Assembly: GCA_045537495.1 (NCBI GenBank)
Contig: JAZSPN010000133.1
Span: forward strand, 1-64,000
Source of the DNA: UBA1425 sp045537495
Lineage (GTDB): Bacteria; Bacillota; Clostridia; Oscillospirales; Acutalibacteraceae
Direction: 5' to 3'
Length of the DNA: 64,000 nt
Shown: positions 1-7,551 of the stretch, in pieces
How positions within the stretch are numbered: position 1 is the stretch's first letter
How the letters are laid out: every line of letters begins with the position of its first letter
Program-made: the position numbers and the translations under genes
Notes under the pieces: generated by a model
What the model saw: the letters and a program-made list of their open reading frames with translations, nothing else
Databases searched by the model: none
What the model was told of the DNA's origin: nothing

Positions 1-234
1 TGCATTTATGCGTAAAAGGGTAATTATAGCATCATTTGTTGCAATAGGACTTGAATTGGGGTTAAAAAAATCAGGTTCAAGAGCGTTGCCGAAACCGCCG
101 TCGGCGTTTTGAAATTTTAAAAGCTCAGCAACAACCGCTTGGTTTGATTCGTTTTCAAAGAAATATTTGTAAACAGCTAATTCAAGCGGTCGTGCATTTT
201 GTAAAACAAAGTTGATTGCAGTATTCTTGTTCAT
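1..234 (-). CDS. Hypothetical protein, N-terminal part (runs off left edge)
   Basis: Only the first 78 codons are in the window; the reading frame stays open to base 1. The ATG at 232-234 is preceded by AGGATG and by a good promoter on this strand. The visible protein has an FQNADGGFGNALEPD stretch. Such glycine/aspartate-rich repeats recall proteins with prenyltransferase/squalene-oxidase (alpha-alpha barrel) repeats, but too little is visible to assign a function. It is transcribed divergently from the DeoR-type regulator at 462 and shares its repeat-rich intergenic region, so the regulator may control it. Confidence 0.7.
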   Translation of the reverse strand, partial: MNKNTAINFVLQNARPLELAVYKYFFENESNQAVVAELLKFQNADGGFGNALEPDFFNPNSSPIATNDAIITLLRINA

Positions 235-263
235 AGTTTCATCCTCGCACTTTTAATAAAGCC

Positions 264-292
264 ATTATACATTAACCATCTGAATAAAGCAA
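264..292 (-). promoter_or_regulatory. Promoter of the left-edge gene
   Basis: On the - strand a perfect TATAAT (plus 264-269) lies 17 bases from TTGCTT (plus 287-292). The -35 box runs into the inverted repeat at 290-327, so a protein bound there would be placed to block this promoter. Confidence 0.6.
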
Positions 293-327
293 CATCACCT
301 CAGCCATATACGACCAAGGTGATGTTG
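290..327. repeat. 11-bp inverted repeat, possible operator
   Basis: CAACATCACCT (290-300) and AGGTGATGTTG (317-327) are exact reverse complements around a 16-base spacer. The spacing and the overlap with the -35 box of the left-edge gene fit an operator better than a terminator, since no T run follows. The DeoR-type regulator encoded next door is the obvious candidate ligand; this is inference. Confidence 0.45.
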
Positions 328-330
328 GTA

Positions 331-373
331 ATATTTTCGCTGTTGTTCACGATGGTTCAAATATTTTCACGAT
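331..373. repeat. Direct repeats upstream of the deoR-type promoter
   Basis: ATATTTTCGC (331-340) recurs as ATATTTTCAC (361-370), and TTCACGAT occurs at 346-353 and 366-373. They end just before the -35 box at 379. They may be binding sites for a regulator controlling the promoter at 379-407. Confidence 0.35.
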
Positions 374-378
374 TTTGC

Positions 379-407
379 TTGACAAGTGTTAACGGTTGTG
401 CTATTTT
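379..407 (+). promoter_or_regulatory. Promoter of the DeoR-type regulator gene
   Basis: TTGACA (379-384), a 17-base spacer and TATTTT (402-407), about 55 bases before the start codon. Confidence 0.6.
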
Positions 408-461
408 ATACTTGTGTCTACGGTAATATTGTTAATAACCGTTAATGAAAGGGGTAAATTT

Positions 462-1232
462 ATGTTTATCGAAGAAAGACATCAGGAAATTCTCAGAATT
501 TTATCGGAAAAGGGCAGAATATCGAATTCTGAGATTCAGGAAACATTCAGAATCAGCTATGACTCGGCAAAAAGAGATTTAAGACTGCTTGAAGAACAGG
601 GACTTTTGAAAAGAACTCACGGAGGTGCCATTCCGGCAAGACAGATCGGAGGAAATGCAATCAGAAATCTTTCTCCCGACGAGCGTGTTGCTGAGGTTAA
701 AGAAAACTACCTTGCAATAGCGAAAGAAGCTGTTAAAACAATCGAAGAGAATGATGTAGTTTATATCACGAATGCAAGCGTCGGTTTCCTTATGGCACAA
801 AACATCGGCGATGTTTGCTGTACTGTTGTTACAAATTCAATTGCAATTGCCGAAGAGCTTCGCAAGAAAGAAAACATAACCGTTATTCTTGCCGGCGGCG
901 AAATGCAGGCAAACGGTTGTTTCTACGACAGCTTTGCGTTATCGGTAATCAACAGACTTCGTTTTGATAAATGCTTTGTTACTTCCGCCTGTGTTTCGGC
1001 AAAGTTCGGACTTTCAATTCAGAAGTCGAGAAGTGTTGAGCTTACAAACGCCATCATTAACAATTCAAAAACAGTTTACGGTCTATATCCCGTTGAGAAA
1101 ATCGGTTTCGATTCTGTAATCAGCATTTGTCCCGCAAACAAGCTCAATTATATCATAACCGACGGCGATTCTTCGGAGGATGACTTAATGCAGTTTGAAG
1201 AACTCGGAGTTAAAATTAAAATAGCTGAATAA
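462..1232 (+). CDS. DeoR family transcriptional regulator
   Basis: A 256-residue DNA-binding regulator of the DeoR/GlpR type, a family that usually represses sugar or sugar-phosphate catabolism genes and responds to a phosphorylated sugar. Residues 5-57 form the N-terminal winged helix-turn-helix, including the RTHGGAI segment typical of the family. The rest is the sugar-isomerase-like sensor domain, with LAGGEM and a late ITDGD segment. The frame is open upstream, but the ATG at 462 is chosen because AAAGGGG sits seven bases before it and residue 2 onward matches the usual family start. The inducer cannot be told from sequence. The nearest candidate target is the divergent gene at 1-234. Confidence 0.88.
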   Translation: MFIEERHQEILRILSEKGRISNSEIQETFRISYDSAKRDLRLLEEQGLLKRTHGGAIPARQIGGNAIRNLSPDERVAEVKENYLAIAKEAVKTIEENDVVYITNASVGFLMAQNIGDVCCTVVTNSIAIAEELRKKENITVILAGGEMQANGCFYDSFALSVINRLRFDKCFVTSACVSAKFGLSIQKSRSVELTNAIINNSKTVYGLYPVEKIGFDSVISICPANKLNYIITDGDSSEDDLMQFEELGVKIKIAE

Positions 1233-1247
1233 ACCCACGTACAAAAG

Positions 1248-1278
1248 CCATATAAGTTCCCCTTTGGGATTAATATGG
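1248..1278. terminator. Weak hairpin between convergent genes
   Basis: CCATAT (1248-1253) pairs with ATATGG (1273-1278), and an inner TTCCC pairs with GGGA. It lies between two convergent genes but has no proper T run, so a terminator role is tentative. Confidence 0.3.
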
Positions 1279-1316
1279 AAGCATAATATATTTAAACTGT
1301 AATATCTTTATTTCGG

Positions 1317-1820
1317 TTACCGTTCACTAAATTCTAATAATGCCTTTTTAAATGCACCGATTTTACGTGAAGATGTGTAAACCGAATATTTTTTATCGCC
1401 GTACTTCACTCTTACCCACTCTTTTGTAACTTCATAAACATAATTGAGATTAACAATAAAACTGTGGTGCGGTTGTGCAAAAGTTTTCAGGTCGAGAATT
1501 TCTTTCCAATGGTCAAGGCGGTAATTAGTTTCAACTTTTCTGTCGGTCAGATACAGAACGGATTTTCTGTCTTCAATTGCGATGTAAAGAATTTCATGCG
1601 GATAGATTCTGCAAACATCCTTGTTACATTTTTGTACAACGATTCCCGAGTTGCAACAGTATCTTTTACACGCATTTTCATCACGATGTAAATCGATACA
1701 AAATCTGTCACGGTCGCAACACTCGAGCAGATTATATGAGATATCATTTTGCTCCATAAATTCAATCAGTCTGGTTTTGGTCGCTTCCTTTTCTGCCGCG
1801 GTGCATACTAACGAATCCAT
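1317..1820 (-). CDS. LytTR-domain regulator with cysteine-rich N-terminal region
   Basis: A 167-residue protein with a C-terminal LytTR DNA-binding domain (about residues 70-165), recognisable from EILYIAIEDRK and the HHSFIVNLNYV segment. There is no receiver domain and no membrane segment. The first 70 residues hold eight cysteines (about residues 34, 35, 41, 51, 55, 56, 65 and 70), unusual for this family and suggestive of a metal or redox sensor. An earlier in-frame start is possible, but the ATG at 1818-1820 has AGGAAGG eight bases before it. The gene stands alone with no adjacent kinase. The DNA-binding role is secure; the signal sensed is unknown. Confidence 0.8.
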   Translation of the reverse strand: MDSLVCTAAEKEATKTRLIEFMEQNDISYNLLECCDRDRFCIDLHRDENACKRYCCNSGIVVQKCNKDVCRIYPHEILYIAIEDRKSVLYLTDRKVETNYRLDHWKEILDLKTFAQPHHSFIVNLNYVYEVTKEWVRVKYGDKKYSVYTSSRKIGAFKKALLEFSER

Positions 1821-2085
1821 AAAAATACCTTCCTCATTCATAATACAGAAATGAACTTCTATATATAAATGACGAAAATCGCAAAATGTTACGCAAAAAT
1901 TTTTGTTTTTACAAAACTTCTCTGTTTTCGACAAACAGGATCTTGTGTTATTGTGCAGATTTACAACGAAAAGGCAGGATTTTCGGCTAAGTCGGAGATC
2001 GTGCGTTTTATTTTCTGTTTTTAAAATACGCCTATTCCTTTGAAAAGAGTCTGCTAAGATTTAATGTCCCGCGGGCAAAGAGTTA
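1821..2085. other. Intergenic region between divergent genes
   Basis: No gene was found. On the - strand a weak TATTAT box lies just before the LytTR gene. CGCAAAA is repeated at 1880-1886 and 1892-1898 with a related CGAAAA at 1873. CTGTTT/AAACAG near 1921-1937 can form a small hairpin. The rest shows no clear structure. Confidence 0.4.
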
Positions 2086-2113
2086 TTGACAAAAAAAATA
2101 CATCATTTATAAT
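2086..2113 (+). promoter_or_regulatory. Consensus promoter of the hydrolase/NUDIX operon
   Basis: TTGACA (2086-2091), a 16-base spacer and TATAAT (2108-2113). Both boxes are perfect, so this should be a strong sigma-A-type promoter for the four-gene run beginning at 2174. Confidence 0.75.
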
Positions 2114-2173
2114 AAAAAGCAGTGTTCTGTGGTTTGATATCGGTTGATGAATCATTTAACCGGGGGTAATAAT

Positions 2174-3535
2174 ATGGAATATACTGAGGACTTTAATAAA
2201 TCGGAGAAATACAAGCAGCTGTATGTTGACGGAATAGAACAGCTTATTGAAAAGAAGCAGCGCGAAGCTTTTTTAAAGCGCAAAGAATACGCCGAAGATA
2301 TTCTGACCGATACAGAAAAGTACAGAGAAGATTTCATATCGCTGCTCGGATGGCCGCTGACCGAATACGATAATACGGACATTCCGAAGGTAAAAAGTGA
2401 AAAGCTTTCCGATGAGGACGGATACGGTATTTACAGAGTCAGTGCGGAAATTATGCCCGATGTTATAATAACGGGACTTCTTTTCAGACAGAATTGTGAC
2501 GGAAAACGACCTCTCGTCATAGTTCAGCACGGAGGAGAGGGAACGCCTGAGCTTATCTCGGGATTTTACGGCGATACACATAATTATCACGATATGCTCA
2601 TGCGCACGCTGAAAGGAAATGTTCATGTTTTTGCACCGCAGTTGTTGCTTTGGAATGAGCAGTACGGAGCTTTTTACAACCGTGAAATTATTGATGCGAA
2701 ATTAAAAATGATCGGCGGAAGCATAACGGCACTTGAGCTCTATTCGCTCAGAAAGGTACTGGATTATTTTGAAAAAGAGGAATATGTTTCGTCTTTCGGA
2801 ATGGCAGGACTTTCGTACGGCGGATTCTACACTCTTTTTGCGTCTGCAGTTGAAAAAAGAATAAGGTCTTCCGTTTCGTGTGCATTTTTTAATTCGCGGG
2901 AGAATTATTTTTCAACGGACTGGACATGGTTTAAAATGTCGGAAAAATTCGATGATGCCGAGATAGCCTGTCTTTCGTATCCGAGAAATCTTTATATCGA
3001 GGTTGCCGACAGCGATGAGCTCTTCGATTACCGCCATGCGCTGAAATCCTTTAAGAGAGTCAAGGAAATCTGTAACGGAAACGATGCGTGGATAGATTTT
3101 TCCGTTTACGAGGGTTACCATGAATTTGATAAAAACGAAATTTTTGTTGACAGAATGATACACGATCTTGAGGTGTTTGACGAAAGAAAAAAGACTGTCA
3201 GAGATTTTCTCGGAAAGACGGTTACCGTAAAGATTGACCGTCCTGTCGGATATGTACATAAAAAAGAAAAGTACAGCCTAACATATCCCATAAACTACGG
3301 ATATATTCCCGAGGTTTTGGGCGGTGACGGAGAAGAGCTCGATGTTTATCTTCTCGGTGTCGATGAAGCCGTCAGTGAATACACCGCAAAGGTTATCGGA
3401 ATAATTCACCGACACAATGACTGTGAGGACAAGCTTGCGGCAGCGCCCGAAGGAATGTTTTTTTCAAAAGAAGAAATAGAAAAGGCAGTAGCTTTTCAGG
3501 AAAAATATTACGACAGCGAAGCAGAGGTTTTATGA
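2174..3535 (+). CDS. Alpha/beta hydrolase fused to a pyrophosphatase-like domain
   Basis: A 453-residue two-domain protein. Residues about 1-335 form an alpha/beta hydrolase of the dipeptidyl-peptidase/acetyl-esterase type, with nucleophile serine in GLSYGG (about S214), an acid near D279/D281 and histidine in YEGYHEF (about H316). Residues about 348-453 resemble a short family I inorganic pyrophosphatase: YPINYGYIPE (371-380) followed by DGEELDVY (385-392). The stop codon is shared between both parts with no frameshift, so it is one polypeptide. The start at 2174 follows GGGGG with good spacing. It overlaps the next gene by 4 bases, indicating translational coupling. Substrate unknown; the domain calls are from motifs and the fusion is directly visible. 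Confidence 0.8.
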   Translation: MEYTEDFNKSEKYKQLYVDGIEQLIEKKQREAFLKRKEYAEDILTDTEKYREDFISLLGWPLTEYDNTDIPKVKSEKLSDEDGYGIYRVSAEIMPDVIITGLLFRQNCDGKRPLVIVQHGGEGTPELISGFYGDTHNYHDMLMRTLKGNVHVFAPQLLLWNEQYGAFYNREIIDAKLKMIGGSITALELYSLRKVLDYFEKEEYVSSFGMAGLSYGGFYTLFASAVEKRIRSSVSCAFFNSRENYFSTDWTWFKMSEKFDDAEIACLSYPRNLYIEVADSDELFDYRHALKSFKRVKEICNGNDAWIDFSVYEGYHEFDKNEIFVDRMIHDLEVFDERKKTVRDFLGKTVTVKIDRPVGYVHKKEKYSLTYPINYGYIPEVLGGDGEELDVYLLGVDEAVSEYTAKVIGIIHRHNDCEDKLAAAPEGMFFSKEEIEKAVAFQEKYYDSEAEVL

Positions 3536-4020
3536 AAACAGAGGTTATAGTACAAAAGGGAAGAATTTTTTCCGATCCGCCGGAAAGGGAACGTGCGGCA
3601 GGCAGAGCGATTATAATTGAAAACGGTAAAATTCTGCTGACACATGAAAAAAACACGGGAGTTTACATGACTCCCGGAGGCGGACTTGAAGGAAACGAAA
3701 CGCTTGAGGAATGTTGCAGGAGAGAAGTCGGTGAAGAAGCGGGATATGAAATCGAAGTTACACAGCCGTTTATTACCGTTAAGGAATACAGCTTTGAAAC
3801 GCTGTACATAAGCAACTACTTTTTGTGTCGGGTTACGGGTACCTGTCACAATTCGCTGACGGAAATCGAAAAAGAACACGGAGCGGTCCCCGAATGGATA
3901 AGCATTGAAAAAGCGTTTGAGCTTTTCGGTCAATACGATACAAAGAGAGAAGATATCAGAAGTTTGTATCTTCGTGAATTTACAGTGCTTAACAAATTGA
4001 AAAACAGAGGTATGTTATGA
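3532..4020 (+). CDS. NUDIX hydrolase
   Basis: A 162-residue hydrolase of the NUDIX superfamily, which cleaves nucleoside diphosphates linked to another group. The full Nudix box is present at residues 50-72 (G-x5-E-x7-REVGEEAGY), including the glutamates that bind metal. The gene overlaps its neighbours by 4 bases on each side (ATGA), so it belongs to a tightly coupled operon with the upstream hydrolase/pyrophosphatase fusion and the downstream phosphoesterase. All three act on ester or phosphoanhydride bonds. The exact substrate cannot be told. Confidence 0.9.
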   Translation: MKTEVIVQKGRIFSDPPERERAAGRAIIIENGKILLTHEKNTGVYMTPGGGLEGNETLEECCRREVGEEAGYEIEVTQPFITVKEYSFETLYISNYFLCRVTGTCHNSLTEIEKEHGAVPEWISIEKAFELFGQYDTKREDIRSLYLREFTVLNKLKNRGML

Positions 4021-5165
4021 ACACGAAAAAATTATGTGAAGATTTCTTAACACATCCGTCGGTTTTTGCCGTCTGTGATGAATATCAGATTCTGGTTCCG
4101 ACAAAGTGCGAAACAACCATGTGGATTGATATCAAAGGAGAGTGCTTCTTTGATCATGCCAACGGAGTTTTACGTTCGGACACTCCCATACACAAAATCA
4201 GTGTGCCGATGAAGCTTCTCGACGAAGCAAAGGAATATACCGTCTGTTACCGTAAAATGATAAAAAGAAAATCGTACTTTTCCGAAACACAAGAGGTTTC
4301 ACGAATTGTCTATCCCTTCTTTCCGCTCGAAAAAGGAAAAGAAGCGGTCAGGGTATATCATGTTTCGGATTCGCACAGCCGAGTCGGTGCCGCAATAGAA
4401 TCGGCAATGCAAAACGGGAAAGAGATCGATCTTTTTGTTCTCGACGGTGATGTTGCCGAGGACAGCAACACAATTGAAAAAATCGTCGGAATTTTTGAGA
4501 TTTCGGGCAGTATCACGAAGGGAATGATTCCGTGCATCTATGCAAGAGGAAATCACGATCTTCGCGGACTCTGTGCGGAAAAGCTTCCCCTTCTCACTCC
4601 GAACAAAAACGGAAAAACGTATTATACTTTCCGTCTCGGAGATGTGTGGGGAATGGTGCTTGACTGCGGTGAAGACAAGAATGACGACAGCGAAGAGTAC
4701 GGAAACACTGTCTGCTGTCACACTTTCAGAAAAGAAGTGACACGCTTTATCGAAGAAACGGTTGCAAAGGGTGAATATAAGGACGACAGTATAAAGTACC
4801 GTCTTGTAATTTGTCATATTCCGTTTACGAGAATAAATTACAGGAATGACGGACTTTTCAATATAGAAAACGAGATTTATAACGAATGGTGCCGAGTAAT
4901 GCGTGAGGACATAAAGCCCGATTTTATACTGTCGGGACACGTTCATGTGTGCGAGGTTGTAATGCCCGGAGATCCGATGGACAACAGAGGTCAGACCTTC
5001 CCCGTAATTCTCGGCGGAAGACCTTGCGCCGTCGACGGAGAAGACGGATTCACCGGTGCATATCTGACACTGGAAAACGGCATTGTCGGGGTGAAATTTA
5101 CGGATAATGTCGGAAATGAAGAAAAAAGCACAGAAATAAGGTTAGAAAGAAATGTCGAAATTTGA
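4017..5165 (+). CDS. Calcineurin-like metallophosphoesterase
   Basis: A 382-residue predicted cytoplasmic phosphoesterase. After about 100 residues of unassigned N-terminal sequence come the metal-binding motifs in order: SDSH (D118, H120), LDGDV (D145), GNHD (N179-D181), CHIPF, and GHVHV near residue 306. These are the five signatures of the two-metal calcineurin-like fold, so the catalytic site looks complete. The gene starts inside the stop of the NUDIX gene and overlaps the following glycosyltransferase by 14 bases. Substrate (phosphodiester, phosphomonoester or nucleotide) is not predictable here. Confidence 0.87.
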   Translation: MNTKKLCEDFLTHPSVFAVCDEYQILVPTKCETTMWIDIKGECFFDHANGVLRSDTPIHKISVPMKLLDEAKEYTVCYRKMIKRKSYFSETQEVSRIVYPFFPLEKGKEAVRVYHVSDSHSRVGAAIESAMQNGKEIDLFVLDGDVAEDSNTIEKIVGIFEISGSITKGMIPCIYARGNHDLRGLCAEKLPLLTPNKNGKTYYTFRLGDVWGMVLDCGEDKNDDSEEYGNTVCCHTFRKEVTRFIEETVAKGEYKDDSIKYRLVICHIPFTRINYRNDGLFNIENEIYNEWCRVMREDIKPDFILSGHVHVCEVVMPGDPMDNRGQTFPVILGGRPCAVDGEDGFTGAYLTLENGIVGVKFTDNVGNEEKSTEIRLERNVEI

Positions 5166-5874
5166 ATCTGTATCGTTGCTGATATGCACATCAAACGAAA
5201 CAACCGCACTTGTCAACACCGTGGAAAAGGTTTTGTCGGTTTGTGACAATGCGGACATATGCGAAATAATGATAATTACGGGAGATATTTCGACTCCCGA
5301 AAATCTTCGCACGGTTGACGAAATATGCAGCCGTGACTGGCCCGTAAAAATTCGGCACTACCGTCAGAAAAGACCGTTTATCGGCAGAGCTTTCCGTGAG
5401 GGCATTGACGAGGCGAAGGGAAGCCACTTCATAATGATGGTTTCCGATGAGGAAATGGAAATTCCCGCCGTGGCACGGATGATTTCCGAAGCAAAAAAGC
5501 ATCCCGATGCGATAATCAAAACATCGAGATGGATGGAAGGCGGCGGTTTTGTCGGCTACAACAGAATAAAGCTTGTCTGCAATCGGATTTTTCAGAAAAT
5601 AATGAGAATCGTGTTCGGATTAAAGCTTACCGACATAACGAACTGTTACCAGATAACACCGACCGAGCTTTTTCGGTCGTTGGATTTCAAGGAGGAAAAG
5701 CATCCGTTCTTTCTGGAAGCAATATTGATTCCCGCCGGGGAAAATGTGGAGATAATCGAAATTCCCGCGAAATGGACACGAAGATCCGACGGACTTGACA
5801 AAACGGCGTTGCTTCGTTGTTTTCCGTATTTCAAAACGGCCTTCAGAATCAGAAAAAATTTCAAAAAACACTGA
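5152..5874 (+). CDS. Family 2 glycosyltransferase
   Basis: A 240-residue GT2-type transferase without membrane segments, similar in size to DPM1-like enzymes that move a sugar from a nucleotide donor to a lipid or other acceptor. The N-terminal VSLLICTSNE strand starts the nucleotide-binding fold, GRAFREGIDEAKG follows, and MMVSDEEMEIP near residue 100 takes the place of the usual D-x-D metal site. It is the last gene of the operon that begins at 2174 and is followed by a bidirectional terminator. Donor and acceptor are unknown. Confidence 0.8.
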   Translation: MSKFESVSLLICTSNETTALVNTVEKVLSVCDNADICEIMIITGDISTPENLRTVDEICSRDWPVKIRHYRQKRPFIGRAFREGIDEAKGSHFIMMVSDEEMEIPAVARMISEAKKHPDAIIKTSRWMEGGGFVGYNRIKLVCNRIFQKIMRIVFGLKLTDITNCYQITPTELFRSLDFKEEKHPFFLEAILIPAGENVEIIEIPAKWTRRSDGLDKTALLRCFPYFKTAFRIRKNFKKH

Positions 5875-5876
5875 CA

Positions 5877-5928
5877 TAAAAACGGCGATCTGCATCGGTT
5901 TTACCTTTGCAAATCGCCGTAATTTTTT
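5877..5928. terminator. Bidirectional intrinsic terminator
   Basis: ACGGCGAT (5882-5889) pairs with ATCGCCGT (5913-5920), extended by TGCA/TGCA. T6 follows on the + strand and an A run precedes it, which serves the convergent - strand gene. Confidence 0.85.
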
Positions 5929-5940
5929 CACTAAAAGAGA

Positions 5941-6885
5941 TTAAAGGCTGTTGAGAATGTTGAGAACACAGCGAAGCTCTTCGGCTTTTACTTTTTCGAC
6001 GGGCTTATTATTCTCGACACAGTCGGCAAAGTAGTGTATTTCGTTTGCGTATGCGTTGCTTTTGGGAAGATTGATGTTTCCCGTATCGCCTTCCGCCTGT
6101 TCGGAAAGGTCGATTCTGACATCATCTCTGCAATAGATCATCATCTTTCCGTTTTCGTTGGCGACAACGGCGTTCTCAAACTGGAAGCGGAATTCTGCCG
6201 TGAACGGATAACAGGAAGAATACCACGAAGCTTCCGAATTTATGCAGAAGTCACCGAAATCATAGGTCACGGCGATGAAGTCCTGGTCGGGAAGCTTTGA
6301 GCGGTACTGATGTGAAACTTTTGGCTGACCGAAAGCGTAAACCATGAAGTCGAGATCGTGAATGTGAAGATCAAACGGAACAAGACCGCTTCTCTTTTCG
6401 TCCATCATCCAACCGTCCCAGCTCCATCTCGGATAGCAGCCGAGTCTTGTCATGGTGCCCGAAAGAAGTTTACCGTACTTTTTTGTTTCGTAGATTTCTT
6501 TGAGAAGCTCATATTCGGGCCAGAAACGGAGTACCTGGGCAATCATAAATTTAACATTGTTCTTTTCGGCGGTCGAGTAAACTCTGTCGATGTCTTCCTC
6601 TTTGAGAGAAATGGGTTTTTCGCAGATGACGTTGATGCCGCGCTCCATCGCTTTTACCGCAAAGTCCGCATGAAGATATGTGGGAAGACAGATATCTATT
6701 ATATCAAATTCCTCCGAATTCAGCATTTCGTCGAAGTCGGTGTACTTTCGTTTATTCTCGTATTTTTCCATGCGCTCGGGACGTATATCACAAATAGCCG
6801 TAAGCTCTGCATTTTCCATAGCTTCCCATACGGGGATATGCGCACCGCTGATGCCGCCGACACCGACAACTCCTACTTTTAACAT
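5941..6885 (-). CDS. Gfo/Idh/MocA family oxidoreductase
   Basis: A 314-residue NAD(P)-dependent dehydrogenase of the family that oxidises or isomerises sugars and inositols. The N-terminal Rossmann motif is VGVGGISG, and the CEKPISL segment near residue 95 carries the conserved EKP that places the cofactor and the catalytic lysine. The start at 6883-6885 follows a strong AGGAGGTT. It is the last gene of the GH92 operon, 33 bases after the DUF218 gene, so it probably acts on a sugar released or modified by that operon. Confidence 0.88.
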   Translation of the reverse strand: MLKVGVVGVGGISGAHIPVWEAMENAELTAICDIRPERMEKYENKRKYTDFDEMLNSEEFDIIDICLPTYLHADFAVKAMERGINVICEKPISLKEEDIDRVYSTAEKNNVKFMIAQVLRFWPEYELLKEIYETKKYGKLLSGTMTRLGCYPRWSWDGWMMDEKRSGLVPFDLHIHDLDFMVYAFGQPKVSHQYRSKLPDQDFIAVTYDFGDFCINSEASWYSSCYPFTAEFRFQFENAVVANENGKMMIYCRDDVRIDLSEQAEGDTGNINLPKSNAYANEIHYFADCVENNKPVEKVKAEELRCVLNILNSL

Positions 6886-6917
6886 AATAAAACCTCCTGT
6901 ATATATTAAAAAATAAT

Positions 6918-7538
6918 TTATCTGCCGAGATATTTTTTTGTGATGATTCTGTAAAGAAGATCGGGCGCCACACGGAATTCCCACAGAAAGCCTTTGCCGT
7001 TGTCCGTCGGAGAACTGACTTTTCCGATAGACTTGAAGCCGCATTTTTTTGCGATAACCGAAGCTCTGTAAAGATGAAAATCGGACGACAGAAATGCTGT
7101 TTTCAGGTTATCGGGGTTATCCCCTGCATGAGCTTTTACGATATCGTACGCAAAGACAAAGTTTTCAAATGTGGTTGTGGACTTATCTTCGAGAAGAATT
7201 CTGTTTTTGTCGATGCCGTGTTCCGTGAGATAATCGGCAATTATCGCGGCTTCGGATTTTTTCTGACCGCTTCTGAAACAGCCTCCGCACGGAACGATGA
7301 AGCATTTTTCGTTTTCTTTGAGATAGCAAAGAGCGGTTTCCATGCGCCGTATGAGATTCGGACTCGGAGTATCCGCACCGATAACGCCGCATCCGAGAAT
7401 CATCAGATAATCGCAGTCGTCACGGTAATTTGTCTTTGCATCCTTATAAACTTTTGACATATGAATTCCCATGGCGGCAGCCGCACTTAACGCTATGGCA
7501 CCGACGGTTGCGGGAATGATTTTCAAAGCGGTTTTCAT
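6918..7538 (-). CDS. DUF218 (YdcF/ElyC-like) membrane-anchored protein
   Basis: A 206-residue protein with one N-terminal membrane segment and a DUF218 domain. Visible family signatures are MILGCGV, KSEAA, STTTFENFVFA and SSDFHLYRA. DUF218 proteins are linked to cell-envelope metabolism in other bacteria, but a biochemical activity is not firmly established. The start at 7536-7538 has TACGGAGG before it. It sits 13 bases after the GH92 gene in the same operon. Confidence 0.82.
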   Translation of the reverse strand: MKTALKIIPATVGAIALSAAAAMGIHMSKVYKDAKTNYRDDCDYLMILGCGVIGADTPSPNLIRRMETALCYLKENEKCFIVPCGGCFRSGQKKSEAAIIADYLTEHGIDKNRILLEDKSTTTFENFVFAYDIVKAHAGDNPDNLKTAFLSSDFHLYRASVIAKKCGFKSIGKVSSPTDNGKGFLWEFRVAPDLLYRIITKKYLGR

Positions 7539-7551
7539 AAGACCTCCGTAA

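Noticed and set aside
4299..4946. Long open frame on the - strand opposite the phosphoesterase
   Set aside because: Antisense shadow of a gene with all five metal motifs.
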